From contig CP138906.1 in NCBI GenBank assembly GCA_033977085.1, positions 992,001 through 1,056,000 of the forward strand: a DNA stretch of 64,000 nucleotides, given 5' to 3'. The notes beneath the pieces are model-generated. The model did not search any database, had not been told where the DNA came from, and was given only the letters and a program-made list of their open reading frames with translations. Of this stretch, positions 32,567 to 42,154 are shown piece after piece. Position 1 is the stretch's first letter. Each line of letters begins with the position of its first letter. A program made the position numbers and the translations under genes. The DNA comes from Apirhabdus apintestini (GTDB taxonomy: Bacteria > Pseudomonadota > Gammaproteobacteria > Enterobacterales > Enterobacteriaceae).

Positions 32567-32650
32567 GGCGACGGCTAGTATACCCGTTTTTCGCCTCAGG
32601 TTAAGTCCGCGTCGCCCGTTTGCTTAAACTGTCGCCACCTGCGGGGTGAA

Positions 32651-33484
32651 TCATTCTTTCTCGTCAACGCGTTCTTTATTCCGCTGGCTCATATCATTGC
32701 GGATCTGCGCGTGGCTTATCAGCGCAAAAATAAACGTACCGCCGATGATATTTCCTGCAAGCGTTGGCAGGGCAAAAGGCCAGATAAATGCGCTCCATGG
32801 CAGCTCGCCGTTAAACACCAGCCACAGCACCTCTATCGAACCAACCACGATGTGGGTGGTATCGGCAATGGCAATGAGCCACGTCATAAGGATAATCACC
32901 GGCAGCTTCATGCTGCCTGCGGCGGGAAACATCCATACCATGGTGGCGATAAGCCAGCCGGAGATAATCGCCCGGCAAAACATCTCAGCGGCGCTATTTT
33001 TCATCACGGCCTGGCCCAACTCACTGAATGCGTCGCGCGTTTCATTATCGAAGGCCGGTAAATAGCTTAACGCCAGAGCCGCCAGGGCGCATCCAATCAG
33101 ATTGCCGAATAGCACCAGCCCCCACAGGCGCAATAATAGCCAGCCATTTTTTCCGGTAGGGTGATGCATAAACGGCAGTACTGCCGTTACCGTATTTTCC
33201 GTAAACAGCTGCTGGCGCGCCATAATAACGATAACAAAGCCGAAGGTGTAACCCAGTCCTTCCAGCAAAAATCCGGCGGGCAGGGCGGATAAATGTACGT
33301 GAAAAATGCCCTTCGCCAGCAGTGACGCACCCATCGACAGGCCGGCGGCGATGGCGGACCACAGCAGCGCCATCCCATCACGCTCCAGCTCCTGCTGTCC
33401 TTCTTCCCTTAAGTGCTCGTGCGTTGCTACCGCACGCGACGGTAGAGCGCGCAAATCCTCTTGCTGTGTTTCCTGCTGTTTCAT
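32651..33484 (-). CDS. yfdC: Formate/nitrite transporter family protein YfdC
   Basis: An inner-membrane protein of 277 residues in the FocA/NirC family, similar to YfdC; its physiological substrate is not established. A cytoplasmic N-terminus (LPSRAVATHEHLREEGQQEL) is followed by six membrane segments: LLWSAIAAGLSMGASLLAKG, YTFGFVIVIMARQQLFTENT, LWGLVLFGNLIGCALAAL, AIISGWLIATMVWMF, LTWLIAIADTTHIVVGS and LPTLAGNIIGGTFIFALIS. The frame is intact. It lies beside argW as in E. coli, and about 185 bases from ccmA. Confidence 0.93.
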   Translation of the reverse strand: MKQQETQQEDLRALPSRAVATHEHLREEGQQELERDGMALLWSAIAAGLSMGASLLAKGIFHVHLSALPAGFLLEGLGYTFGFVIVIMARQQLFTENTVTAVLPFMHHPTGKNGWLLLRLWGLVLFGNLIGCALAALALSYLPAFDNETRDAFSELGQAVMKNSAAEMFCRAIISGWLIATMVWMFPAAGSMKLPVIILMTWLIAIADTTHIVVGSIEVLWLVFNGELPWSAFIWPFALPTLAGNIIGGTFIFALISHAQIRNDMSQRNKERVDEKE

Positions 33485-33670
33485 CCGACATTCCCGCTAT
33501 GAAATTTGTTAAAGCGTAGCGCGTTTTGCTGCGGGTATAGGCCGTATTTCATTTTTATCGCTATGTATTTATTTACAACTAAAGGAGTAACAGAAACCGT
33601 CCGGGACTTAGAGCCGGATAAGGGCTGTGATATGCTATGCGCCTTTTCTCAGTGACGGAGCCACTGCCCG

Positions 33671-34290
33671 ATGCTCGACGCCCAAAACCTGTCCTGTATT
33701 CGCGATGACCGCACCTTGTTTGACGGGCTCTCATTTTCCGTCAGCCCGGGCGAAATGGTGCAGATCGCCGGCGCAAACGGCGCGGGAAAGACGTCATTAT
33801 TACGTATCCTCAGTGGATTAGCGCTGCCCGCCCGGGGGCAAGTTCTTTGGAATGATAGACCTCTGCGCCGCTGCGGGGAGTCTTATCATCGGGAATTACT
33901 GTGGCTAGGCCATCAGCCGGGGGTGAAAAGCGCATTGACCGGGGATGAAAATTTGCGCTTTTTCCATCCGCAAAGTAACCAGCAGGCGCGCTGGGCAGCG
34001 CTGGAAGAAGTCGGGCTGGTCGGGTATGAAGATTTGCCTGTGGCGCAGTTGTCCGCCGGTCAGCAGCGGCGAGTAGCGCTGGCGCGTTTATGGTTAAGCC
34101 ATGCAATGCTGTGGATTCTGGATGAACCTTTTACCGCTCTGGATGTGTCCGGAGTTGAGCAGCTCACCCGGCGCTGCGAGGCGCACGCGCAGCAGGGGGA
34201 AGCGTGGTGTTGACCACGCACCAGCCGCTGCGTCCACTTGCCTGCCCGTTTCGCGCGATTACGCTGAAGCCGCAGGTGGAGATAGCCTGA
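33671..34290 (+). CDS. ccmA: Cytochrome c maturation ABC transporter ATP-binding protein CcmA, frame broken once
   Basis: CcmA is the ATPase that, with CcmB/C/D, drives release of heme-loaded CcmE during cytochrome c assembly. Walker A is GANGAGKTSLLRILSG, the signature is QLSAGQQRRVALARLWLS and Walker B is LWILDEPFTALDVSG. A G is missing from the run at 34195-34199 (CAGGGGGAAGC); restoring it gives GGSVVLTTHQPLRPLA and an end at 34290, 206 residues. The stop overlaps the ccmB start (TGATG). It is the first gene of the ccm operon. Confidence 0.92.
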
Positions 34291-34946
34291 TGCGTTACAT
34301 CTTTTGGCGCGAGCTGCGCATCGCATTTCGGCACAGCGCCGAAATTGTCAATCCACTCTGGTTTTTTCTGATTGTTATTGCTCTATTTCCGTTAGGAATA
34401 GGCCCGGAACCGCAAATACTGGCGCGTATCGCTCCCGGCGTTATCTGGATTGCCGCGCTGCTTTCTTCTCTGCTCGCTATGGAGCGGCTGTTTCGCGACG
34501 ACTGGCTGGATGGCAGCCTGGATCAACTCATGCTACTGCCGCTACCGCTCTCTGCCATTGTCTTCATGAAAGTACTTGCGCACTGGAGCGTAACGGGGCT
34601 GCCGCTTTTGATTTTATCGCCGCTGGTGGCGCTGCTATTAGGGCTGGATATATATAGCTGGTACGTCATGGCGCTGACATTACTCATAGGTACGCCAACC
34701 CTCAGCTTCCTCGGGGCGATTGGGGTGGGGCTGACCGTGGGATTACGTCGCGGCGGCGTGCTATTAAGCCTGGTCATATTACCTTTAACCATCCCGTTAT
34801 TGATTTTCGCCACTGCGGCGCTGGACGCCGCATCAATGGGGCTGCCGGTTAACGGTTATTTCGCTATTTTAGGCGCATTTCTGGCCGCCAGCGCGACGCT
34901 CAGCCCGTTTGCAACAGCGGCGGCGCTGCGGGTTAGCGTGCAATAG
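34290..34946 (+). CDS. ccmB: Heme exporter protein CcmB
   Basis: CcmB is the six-helix membrane subunit of the CcmAB complex. The frame is intact at 218 residues, beginning MRYIFWRELRIAFRHSAEI. Conserved features are NPLWFFLIVIALFPLGIGPE, MERLFRDDWLDGSLDQL and LRRGGVLLSLVILPLTIPLL. The start ATG overlaps the ccmA stop by one base, indicating coupling. A gap of 184 bases, longer than usual for this operon, precedes ccmC. Confidence 0.93.
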   Translation: MRYIFWRELRIAFRHSAEIVNPLWFFLIVIALFPLGIGPEPQILARIAPGVIWIAALLSSLLAMERLFRDDWLDGSLDQLMLLPLPLSAIVFMKVLAHWSVTGLPLLILSPLVALLLGLDIYSWYVMALTLLIGTPTLSFLGAIGVGLTVGLRRGGVLLSLVILPLTIPLLIFATAALDAASMGLPVNGYFAILGAFLAASATLSPFATAAALRVSVQ

Positions 34947-35094
34947 CGACGGCCCGCTGGCAAAGGAAGGGCAATCGTTCCCGATGCGCGCATCCCACGC
35001 TTAATGGCCGTGCCTGAAAGGGGAATTTCAGGGCGCAGCAGGATGATTGCCGGTAGCGCAATAAGCTGCATTTAAAACCAATAATATGTTCGAT

Positions 35095-35110
35095 TCGACC
35101 CACGGGTCGA
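35095..35110. promoter_or_regulatory. Palindrome between ccmB and ccmC
   Basis: TCGACCC-AC-GGGTCGA is a perfect 7-bp inverted repeat 20 bases before the ccmC start. It could be an operator or an mRNA hairpin; no regulator is known to me for it. Confidence 0.4.
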
Positions 35111-35130
35111 TGTTTGTGTGAGTAGAAACC

Positions 35131-35870
35131 ATGTGGAAAAAATTACACCAACTGGCAAAGCCTGAGCGCCTTTACACGATCTGCGGGCGCTTTATCCCTG
35201 GCTGGGGCTACTCAGCGGCATCCTGCTGCTGCTGGGGCTTCTTTGGGGATTTGTGTACGCCCCGGCCGATTATCAGCAGGGGCAAAGCTACCGCATTATG
35301 TATATTCATGTGCCTGTCGCAATGTGGTCGATGGGGATCTATGCCTCAATGGCAGTCGCCGCCTTTATTGGTCTGGTCTGGCAGATGAAAATGGCCGATC
35401 TCGCCGTTGCCGCGATGGCGCCGATAGGCGCGGTGTATACTTTTATCGCGCTGGTTAGCGGTTCCGCGTGGGGCAAGCCTATGTGGGGTACCTGGTGGAT
35501 TTGGGATGCCCGCCTGACCTCAGAGCTGGTGTTACTGTTTTTATACGTTGGCGTTATAGCGCTCTATAACGCTTTTGACGATCGGCGCCTGGCGGGGCGC
35601 GCTGCCGGGATTCTGGTACTGGTGGGCGTCGTCAACCTACCCATTATTCATTTTTCCGTGGAATGGTGGAACACCCTGCATCAGGGGTCGACCAATATGC
35701 AAAAAACTATCGACCCTTCAATGCGTCAGCCCCTGCGCTGGTGCATTCTGGGATTTCTGCTGCTGTTTGTTACGCTGACGCTGATGCGCCTGCGGAATCT
35801 CATGTTACTACAAGAACGGCGTCGCCCGTGGGTAGCGGCGCTGGCGCAGAAAAAAGGAGGCAGCGCATGA
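35131..35870 (+). CDS. ccmC: Heme transporter CcmC, frame broken once
   Basis: CcmC loads heme onto CcmE in the inner membrane. The tryptophan-rich heme-handling motif appears as WGKPMWGTWWIWDARLTSEL, and the flanking segments VPVAMWSMGIYASMAVAAF and VVNLPIIHFSVEWWNTLHQG carry the conserved histidines. A C is missing in ATCCCTGG near 35202; restoring it gives WLGLLSGILLLLGLLWGF and a total of 246 residues. The stop overlaps the ccmD start (ATGA). Confidence 0.92.
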
Positions 35871-36085
35871 GCCGGGCATTTGATAGCTGGCAGGCTTTTT
35901 GGGCGATGGGCGGCTATGCCTTTTATGTGTGGCTTGCCGTGACGGTGACGCTGCTCTCCTTAGGCGCGCTGGTGGCGCATACCTGGTGGCACCAGCGCGC
36001 GCTGTTAAACGATGTTCGTCGCCAACAGGCCCGCGAGCGGCGGATTCGCGCGGCGCAAAGTAAAAAACGGGAGAAGTTTAAGTGA
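35867..36085 (+). CDS. ccmD: Heme exporter protein CcmD
   Basis: CcmD is a small single-span membrane protein that stabilises the CcmABC-CcmE complex. The 72-residue frame is intact: MSRAFDSWQAFWAMGGYAF leads into one membrane helix, followed by a basic tail (RRQQARERRIRAAQSKKR). The start overlaps the ccmC stop and the end overlaps the ccmE start. Confidence 0.92.
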   Translation: MSRAFDSWQAFWAMGGYAFYVWLAVTVTLLSLGALVAHTWWHQRALLNDVRRQQARERRIRAAQSKKREKFK

Positions 36086-36557
36086 ATTCACGTCGCAAAA
36101 TGCGTTTGTGGCTGGCGCTTGCCGTTCTGGCGGGGCTGGCGCTTACCGTCACGCTGGTGCTCTATGCGCTGCGCGCAAACATTGATCTTTTTATACCCCG
36201 GGTGAAATCCTTTATGGCAAAGGTGAGAGCCTGCAAAAACCTGCGCCGGGGCAGCGTTTGCGCGTTGGGGGCATGGTGATGCCGGGCAGCGTAAAACGCG
36301 ATAGCCAAAGCCTGAAGGTCACCTTCAAACTGTACGACGCGCGCGGCGTCATTGACGTCAGCTATGAGGGAATTCTGCCGGACTTATTCCGGGAAGGGCA
36401 GGGCGTTGTTGCCCAGGGCGTGCTGGGCGATGAACATCGCGTTATCGCGAAAGAGGTGTTAGCGAAACATGATGAAAACTATACCCCGCCGGAAGTGGAG
36501 GCTGCGATGCAGCAAAATCACCATCGACCGCCGCAGGCCTATAAGGATAACTCCTGA
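36082..36557 (+). CDS. ccmE: Heme chaperone CcmE, frame broken once
   Basis: CcmE is the membrane-anchored periplasmic chaperone that binds heme covalently and hands it to the CcmF/H lyase. It starts with GTG at 36082 (NSRRKMRLWLALAVLAGLAL, one N-terminal helix). The heme-binding histidine is in VLAKHDENYTPPEV. A T is missing from T5 at 36188-36192; restoring it reads NIDLFYTPGEILYGKGES, for 158 residues. The stop overlaps the ccmF start. Confidence 0.92.
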
Positions 36558-38505
36558 TGATGCCGGAAATTGGTAACTATCTGCTGTGCCTGGCGTTAGG
36601 CATTGCGCTGGTGCTCACTCTGTGGCCTGTCTGGGGCATCTCCCGGCAAAATGCGCGTTTAATAGCGCTGGCAAGGCCGCTCGCCTGGGCGCTGTTCCCG
36701 GCAATACTCGGCGCTTTTATTACGCTGGTGTACGCGTTTGTGGTCAATGATTTCACCGTTCAGTATGTCGCAGGCAATTCAAATACCGCGCTACCCGTCT
36801 GGTATCGGGTAGCCGCGACGTGGGGCGCGCATGAAGGCTCCCTGCTGCTTTGGGTCTTGCTAATGAGCGGCTGGACCTGCGCCGTGGCGGCGTTAAGCCG
36901 GCGCATGCCCGTGGAGTCCGTTGCCCGCGTGCTGGCAGTGATGGGCATGATCAATTTTGGCTTTCTCCTGTTCATTTTATTCACCTCAAACCCGTTCACG
37001 CGCACGCTGCCTGCCTTTCCGATTGAGGGGCGGGAGCTTAATCCGCTGCTGCAGGATATCGGGCTTATTTTCCACCCGCCGCTGCTTTACATGGGGTATG
37101 TCGGATTCTCGGTCGCTTTCGCATTTGCTATTGCCTCGTTAATGGCCGGTCGGCTGGATACCGCCTGGGCGCGCTGGTCGCGGCCGTGGACCCAGGCGGC
37201 GTGGGTTTTCCTGACTATCGGCATTGTGCTTGGCTCGGCCTGGGCTTATTACGAACTGGGCTGGGGCGGCTGGTGGTTCTGGGACCCGGTAGAAAACGCC
37301 TCGCTGATGCCCTGGCTGGCTGGCACCGCGCTGATGCATTCGCTGGCAGTGACGGAAAAGCGCGGCAGCTTCCGCGCCTGGACGGTATTACTGGCGATTA
37401 CCGCATTCTCTTTATGCCTGTTAGGCACGTTTCTGGTGCGCTCCGGCGTGCTGGTGTCGGTGCATGCGTTCGCGTCCGATCCTTCGCGTGGAATGTTTAT
37501 TCTGGCGCTGTTAGTGATTGTGATCGGTGGTTCGCTGCTGCTGTACGCCGTGAAGGGCAACAGCGTGCGCGCCAGAGTCAATAATGCGCTATGGTCGCGA
37601 GAGTCTTTCCTGTTAGGTAACAACGTCCTGCTGATGGCGGGCGTGCTGGTGGTATTGCTGGGCACTCTGCTGCCGCTGGTGCATAAACAGCTTGGGCTGG
37701 GCAGTATCTCAATCGGCGAGCCGTTTTTAATACTATGTTCAGCCTGCTGATGGCCCCCTTTGCTCTGCTGCTCGGGATTGGACCACTGGTGCGCTGGCGT
37801 CGCGATGAGCCGCATAAATTACGTCGTCGCCTGCTTCTGGCGCTGGTGGTGACTGTGGCGCTGTCTCTGCTACTGCCGTGGCTACTTCAGGATAGCATTG
37901 CCGGTATGACGGTGGTGGGGCTACTGATGGCGCTTTGGGTGTTTGTGCTGGCGTTAAGCGAAGTGTTTGACCGGGCCACCGATCGCCATACTTTGTGGCG
38001 CGGTCTGACAAAACTATCGCGCAGCCACTGGGGTATGGTGCTGGGTCACGTCGGGGTGGCGATAACGGTGGTAGGCATTGCCTTTAGCCAGAATTACAGC
38101 GTTGAACGCGATGTGCGCATGAAGCCCGGCGACAGTGTGACTATTCATCAATACCGTTTTACCTTTCGGCAGGTGCGTAACATCAACGGCCCCAACTATA
38201 GCGGCGGCGTGGGGATCATTGACGTCACCCGCAGCGGGCGTCCCGAAGCCACGCTGCGTGCGGAAAAACGCTTTTATACCGCCAGCCGCATGATGATGAC
38301 CGAAGCCGCGATCGACGGCGGGTTAACTCGGGATCTGTATGCGGCGCTGGGCGAAGAGCTGGATGACGGAAGCTGGGCCGTGCGCCTTTACTATAAGCCG
38401 TTCGTGCGCTGGATTTGGTACGGTGGCCTGTTCATGGCGCTGGGGGGCATATGTTGCATGCTCGATCCGCGCTATCGTACCCGTAAAGCGTTAAAGGAGG
38501 CGTAG
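36557..38505 (+). CDS. ccmF: Heme lyase subunit CcmF, frame broken once
   Basis: CcmF is the large multi-span protein that, with CcmH/I, attaches heme to apocytochrome c. The tryptophan-rich motif GWGGWWFWDPVENASLMPW and flanking histidine segments (WGAHEGSLLLWVLLMSG, HPPLLYMGYVGFSVAFA, LMHSLAVTEKRGSF) are present. A T is missing from T5 in GAGCCGTTTTTAAT near 37728; restoring it joins both halves to 649 residues against 647 in E. coli. Starts and ends overlap the neighbouring ccm genes. Confidence 0.93.
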
Positions 38506-39062
38506 TGAAACGCAACCTGTTTATTATCCCGTTGATCCTGTTCTTATTATTGGCCGGGGCGCTTTTATGGCAACTGATGCGCAACGCGGATGGCGACGAC
38601 CCGACCCGGCTGGAATCGGCGCTGCTCGGCAAGCCGGTGCCAGTCTTCCGGCTGGCGTCGCTGGAAGACCCACATAAAATCTATGACAGACAGGTACTGG
38701 TAGACGGAAAACCGCTGTTGCTAAACGTATGGGCGACCTGGTGCCCGACCTGCCGGGCGGAGCATCAGTATCTGAATACGCTTTCTGCTCAGGGCGTGCG
38801 CGTTGTGGGAATGAACTATAAAGACGATCGCCTGAAAGCGGTGCAGTGGCTGAACAATTTGGGCAACCCTTACTCTCTCAGCCTGTTCGACGGTGATGGG
38901 ATGCTGGGGCTGGACTTAGGCGTCTATGGCGCGCCGGAGACCTTTCTTATCGACGGGCAGGGCATCATTCGCTACCGGCACGCGGGCGATCTTAACGATC
39001 GAGTATGGCGTCAGGAACTGCAGCCGCTATGGGAAAAATACAGCCGGGAGGCACAACGATGA
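38505..39062 (+). CDS. ccmG: Thiol:disulfide interchange protein CcmG (DsbE)
   Basis: CcmG is a membrane-tethered thioredoxin-like reductase that keeps apocytochrome c or CcmH thiols reduced. The intact 185-residue product has an N-terminal membrane anchor (KRNLFIIPLILFLLLAGALL) and a thioredoxin active site, NVWATWCPTCRAEHQYL. The conserved GVYGAPETFLIDGQGIIRYR follows. It starts with GTG at 38505, overlapping the ccmF stop, and its TGA overlaps the ccmH ATG. Confidence 0.94.
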   Translation: MKRNLFIIPLILFLLLAGALLWQLMRNADGDDPTRLESALLGKPVPVFRLASLEDPHKIYDRQVLVDGKPLLLNVWATWCPTCRAEHQYLNTLSAQGVRVVGMNYKDDRLKAVQWLNNLGNPYSLSLFDGDGMLGLDLGVYGAPETFLIDGQGIIRYRHAGDLNDRVWRQELQPLWEKYSREAQR

Positions 39063-39525
39063 AACGCGTGATAATAGGACTGCTGGCGCTACTGTGCGCT
39101 GTGGGTGCGCGAGCGGCTATTGATACCTGGCAGTTTAAAGATGAAGCGCAGGAACAGCAGTTTCGCCAGCTTACCGCAGAGCTGCGCTGCCCTAAATGCC
39201 AGAATAATAGCATTGCGGATTCTAATGCGATGATTGCCGCCGACATGCGCCAGAAAGTGTATGACCTGATGCTGCAGGGAGAGAGCAAGCAGCAGATTAT
39301 TGATTATATGGTGGCGCGCTATGGGAGTTTTGTCACCTACGAGCCGCCGCTGACGCCCGCGACGCTGGCGCTGTGGCTATTGCCGGCGCTGTTTGTGATA
39401 GGTGGAGGCTGGGTTATCGTTATGCGCTCCCGGCGACGGGAGACTGTCTCAGAGCCACAGACACTCAATGACGATGATCGTCGGCGCCTTGATGGGTTGC
39501 TGAATGAAAAAGGAAAACGTCATGA
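39059..39525 (+). CDS. ccmH: Cytochrome c biogenesis protein CcmH (CcmL-type), frame probably one base short at its end
   Basis: CcmH is a small membrane-anchored periplasmic protein that reduces apocytochrome c. It has a signal peptide (MKRVIIGLLALLCAVGARA), the redox motif LRCPKCQNNSIADSN and one C-terminal helix (ALWLLPALFVIGGGWVI). As read, the frame runs on into ccmI sequence. One extra A in the A5 run at 39506-39510 would give a stop at 39523-39525 overlapping the ccmI ATG (TCATGATG), for 155 residues. E. coli has ccmH and ccmI fused; here they appear split. Confidence 0.8.
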
Positions 39526-40730
39526 TGCCGCTGTTAATCACGATAGCTATTTTGCTGGTTGCGGTGTCGGCGCTGCTGGTTTTCCCGTGGAAAACGGGAA
39601 AAACTGCGGACCGAGCCGCCCTCAATCGCGCATTTTACCAGGCACGCCTGCGCGAGCTGGAGCAGGATAATGCGCCAGAGCAGGCTAAAGAACGCGAGCA
39701 AATGGTGGCCGAACTCCAGCACACGCTGCTGAATGATATTCCGGTGGAGGCACAGACGGATACCGGGAAAGCCTCCGGCACATACGGCCCTCTCATTCTC
39801 GCCATAGTGGCGCTAGCAGTAGTCAGCACGGGCGTTTATCTGAAAACCTCGGGGTTTTTACAGGTTCAGGCCTGGAAACGTGTTACGCGTGAAACGCCGC
39901 GCCTGCTGCAGCGCGTGATGGACCCGGCGGCGAGACCGCTCGGCGTTGAAGACCTGTCACGCTTAGGTTTAGGGCTGCGTACCCGGCTGCAGGACGATCC
40001 TGATAACGTTCAGGCCTGGCAAATGCTGGGGCGTATCGGCATGGTGCTAAATAATGCCGATACCGCGACTCAGGCCTTTGCCCGCGCCTGGGCGCTGGCG
40101 CCGCAAAATCGCGCCGTGGCGCAGGATTATGCCGAAGCGCTGACGCGCTCTGGCGATCCGGCGGACAACCAGCGCGGCGGCGAAATGCTGCGCGAACTGC
40201 TGCGAGCCGATCATACGGATACCCGCACGCTGGGGCTGCTGGCATTTAATGCGTTTGAACAGCAGCGTTATCAGGAGGCCATCGGCGCCTGGCAAATTCT
40301 GCTGCGTTTACTTCCTGAAAACGACGATCGCCGGATGATTATTGAGCGCAGTATCGCTCAGGCGAAGGTTGACGCAGGTATGGACAGTGTGAAACTTACG
40401 GTTACAATTACGCTAGCGCCGGAGACACTGCGGGCATTGCCCGAACGCGGCGCGGTTTTTGTTTCTCTGATGGATGGCGACTCACCGGTACCGGTCGCCG
40501 TGAAAAAACTGCCGCTGGGCCACTTCCCGCTAACGGTGTCGCTGGACGACGCCAATGCCATGATGCCGGGTAAAACGCTGCTATCCGTGCGGCGGGGGCG
40601 CATTAAAGTGCGTGTGTCTCGCAGCGAAGATGCTGCACCGAAGCCAGGCGACTGGCTGGGTGAAAGTGAAATAATAAAACTTCCGGCGCAGCGGCCCGTG
40701 GTGGTTAAGGTTTCGCAGCGCCAGCCCTGA
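39522..40730 (+). CDS. ccmI: Cytochrome c maturation protein CcmI
   Basis: CcmI is the apocytochrome c chaperone partner of CcmF/CcmH. The intact 402-residue product begins MMPLLITIAILLVAVSALLV (membrane helix). A second helix follows around residue 95 (GPLILAIVALAVVSTGVYL), then TPR repeats (AWQMLGRIGMVLNNADTATQ, LGLLAFNAFEQQRYQEAIGA) and a C-terminal periplasmic domain. I prefer the ATG at 39522 over the one at 39504 because it overlaps the predicted ccmH stop. It ends the ccm operon. Confidence 0.87.
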   Translation: MMPLLITIAILLVAVSALLVFPWKTGKTADRAALNRAFYQARLRELEQDNAPEQAKEREQMVAELQHTLLNDIPVEAQTDTGKASGTYGPLILAIVALAVVSTGVYLKTSGFLQVQAWKRVTRETPRLLQRVMDPAARPLGVEDLSRLGLGLRTRLQDDPDNVQAWQMLGRIGMVLNNADTATQAFARAWALAPQNRAVAQDYAEALTRSGDPADNQRGGEMLRELLRADHTDTRTLGLLAFNAFEQQRYQEAIGAWQILLRLLPENDDRRMIIERSIAQAKVDAGMDSVKLTVTITLAPETLRALPERGAVFVSLMDGDSPVPVAVKKLPLGHFPLTVSLDDANAMMPGKTLLSVRRGRIKVRVSRSEDAAPKPGDWLGESEIIKLPAQRPVVVKVSQRQP

Positions 40731-40937
40731 TGGCGCGCTGCGTGCCATTTACAGTAGTATCATCAGGGCGCAGACAACGGCCCGTATGGCTGTTCGATTT
40801 AGACTGAGCGGGCGCGCAGAGGCAGATGCCATAGCGCACGCTATGCCCGGATGCGCTCGGGTGCGGTATACCAATACTTGACGGGCCGGGTCTGAAGGCG
40901 TTGCGCCCCGCTTATTCCTGCAAGGAGAGAATAAACT

Positions 40938-41696
40938 ATGAGAATTCACCTGTCCGCGCTGGCGCTGGCGACAACCATGCTGGTAGGCTGCGCCGGTTCG
41001 CAGGGGAACGGGGAGCAGGGCCGCTCCGATCCGCTGGAAGGCTGGAACCGTACCATGTACAACTTTAACTTCAATGTACTGGACCCTTACATACTGCGCC
41101 CCGTAGCCGTCGCCTGGCGTGACTATGTGCCACAGCCTACTCGCAACGGCCTGAGCAATTTCACCAGTAACCTGGAAGAGCCAGCGGTAATGGCAAACTA
41201 TTTTATTCAGGGTAATCCCTATCAGGGCATGGTGCACTTCACGCGCTTTTTCCTGAATACCTTGCTGGGGCTGGGCGGTTTTATTGATGTGGCCGGAGCG
41301 GCTAACCCGAAACTACAGCGCGTGGAGCCGCATCGTTTTGGTAGTACGCTGGGCCACTACGGCGTGGGCTATGGCCCCTATGTCCAGTTGCCGGTGTATG
41401 GAAGCTTTACGCTGCGCGAAGATGGCGGCGACGTGGTAGATACGCTTTATCCCGTGCTTTCCTGGCTCACCTGGCCGATGTCGATTGGGAAATGGACGCT
41501 GGAAGGTATTGAGACGCGCGCCCAGCTTCTGGACTCCGACGGGCTATTGCGTCAGTCTTCCGATCCGTATGTGATGGTGCGTGAGGCGTATTTCCAGCGC
41601 CACGATTTTATTGCCAACGGCGGTAAACTGAAGCCGGAAGAGAACCCCAATGCTCAGGCTATTCAGGATTCTTTGCAGGATATCGACGCCGAATAA
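40938..41696 (+). CDS. mlaA: Outer-membrane lipoprotein MlaA (VacJ)
   Basis: MlaA removes misplaced phospholipids from the outer leaflet of the outer membrane and passes them to the MlaC shuttle. The intact 252-residue product has a lipoprotein signal peptide with lipobox MLVGCAGS. The family core follows: SDPLEGWNRTMYNFNFNVLD, ANYFIQGNPYQGMVHFTRFF, FGSTLGHYGVGYGPYVQLP and a GSFTLREDGGDVVDTLYP stretch. A good ribosome site (AAGGAGAG) precedes the ATG. It is convergent with fadL, as in E. coli. Confidence 0.95.
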   Translation: MRIHLSALALATTMLVGCAGSQGNGEQGRSDPLEGWNRTMYNFNFNVLDPYILRPVAVAWRDYVPQPTRNGLSNFTSNLEEPAVMANYFIQGNPYQGMVHFTRFFLNTLLGLGGFIDVAGAANPKLQRVEPHRFGSTLGHYGVGYGPYVQLPVYGSFTLREDGGDVVDTLYPVLSWLTWPMSIGKWTLEGIETRAQLLDSDGLLRQSSDPYVMVREAYFQRHDFIANGGKLKPEENPNAQAIQDSLQDIDAE

Positions 41697-42154
41697 CCTC
41701 TGATACGATGCGCTCGCTTATTATTGGGGCGCATATTGTCTTAAAGTCTCGCGATCCCGCACTTACTCTGCAATTTACCTCTCGGAGTCGTTTGACGCTT
41801 ATCCGTTCCGTAACTCTCCTTGCCCGGTAGCGTAACCACGGCCGTTGGTTTCAACCGTGAGAAGTTATGGCATTTAATCTGGGGGGCAGGCCGTGCTCAG
41901 CGGCCAGCTGCCGCTTAAAGCGACGATTTTGGTCGGTCCATGGGTGAGCTGCAGCGTTCCTGAAACGCCTCTTTTCCTGGCGTATAGGCAGTCAACCCAA
42001 AGTTGCATAAACCCAATCTCGTTGAGGAGCACGTCTGCGGGGAGGTGGCTAATAAAAACGCGCCGGTGCGGCGCGCTATTAAAATCGACCCAATTTGCCG
42101 GATGCTGGCAAACTCATGCCAACCCCCACGCCTGCTGATTAAAGCAGCGCTTTA
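41697..42154. other. Intergenic region between mlaA and fadL
   Basis: About 460 bases between convergent genes. Only the fadL-side terminator at 42055-42079 is recognisable. Confidence 0.4.
42055..42079 (-). terminator. Rho-independent terminator after fadL
   Basis: On the minus strand CGCGCC-GCACC-GGCGCG is followed by TTTTTA. Confidence 0.75.

Noticed and set aside
39005..39058. Upstream start for ccmH at 39005
   Set aside because: It lies inside ccmG; the ATG at 39059 gives a proper signal peptide and overlaps the ccmG stop.
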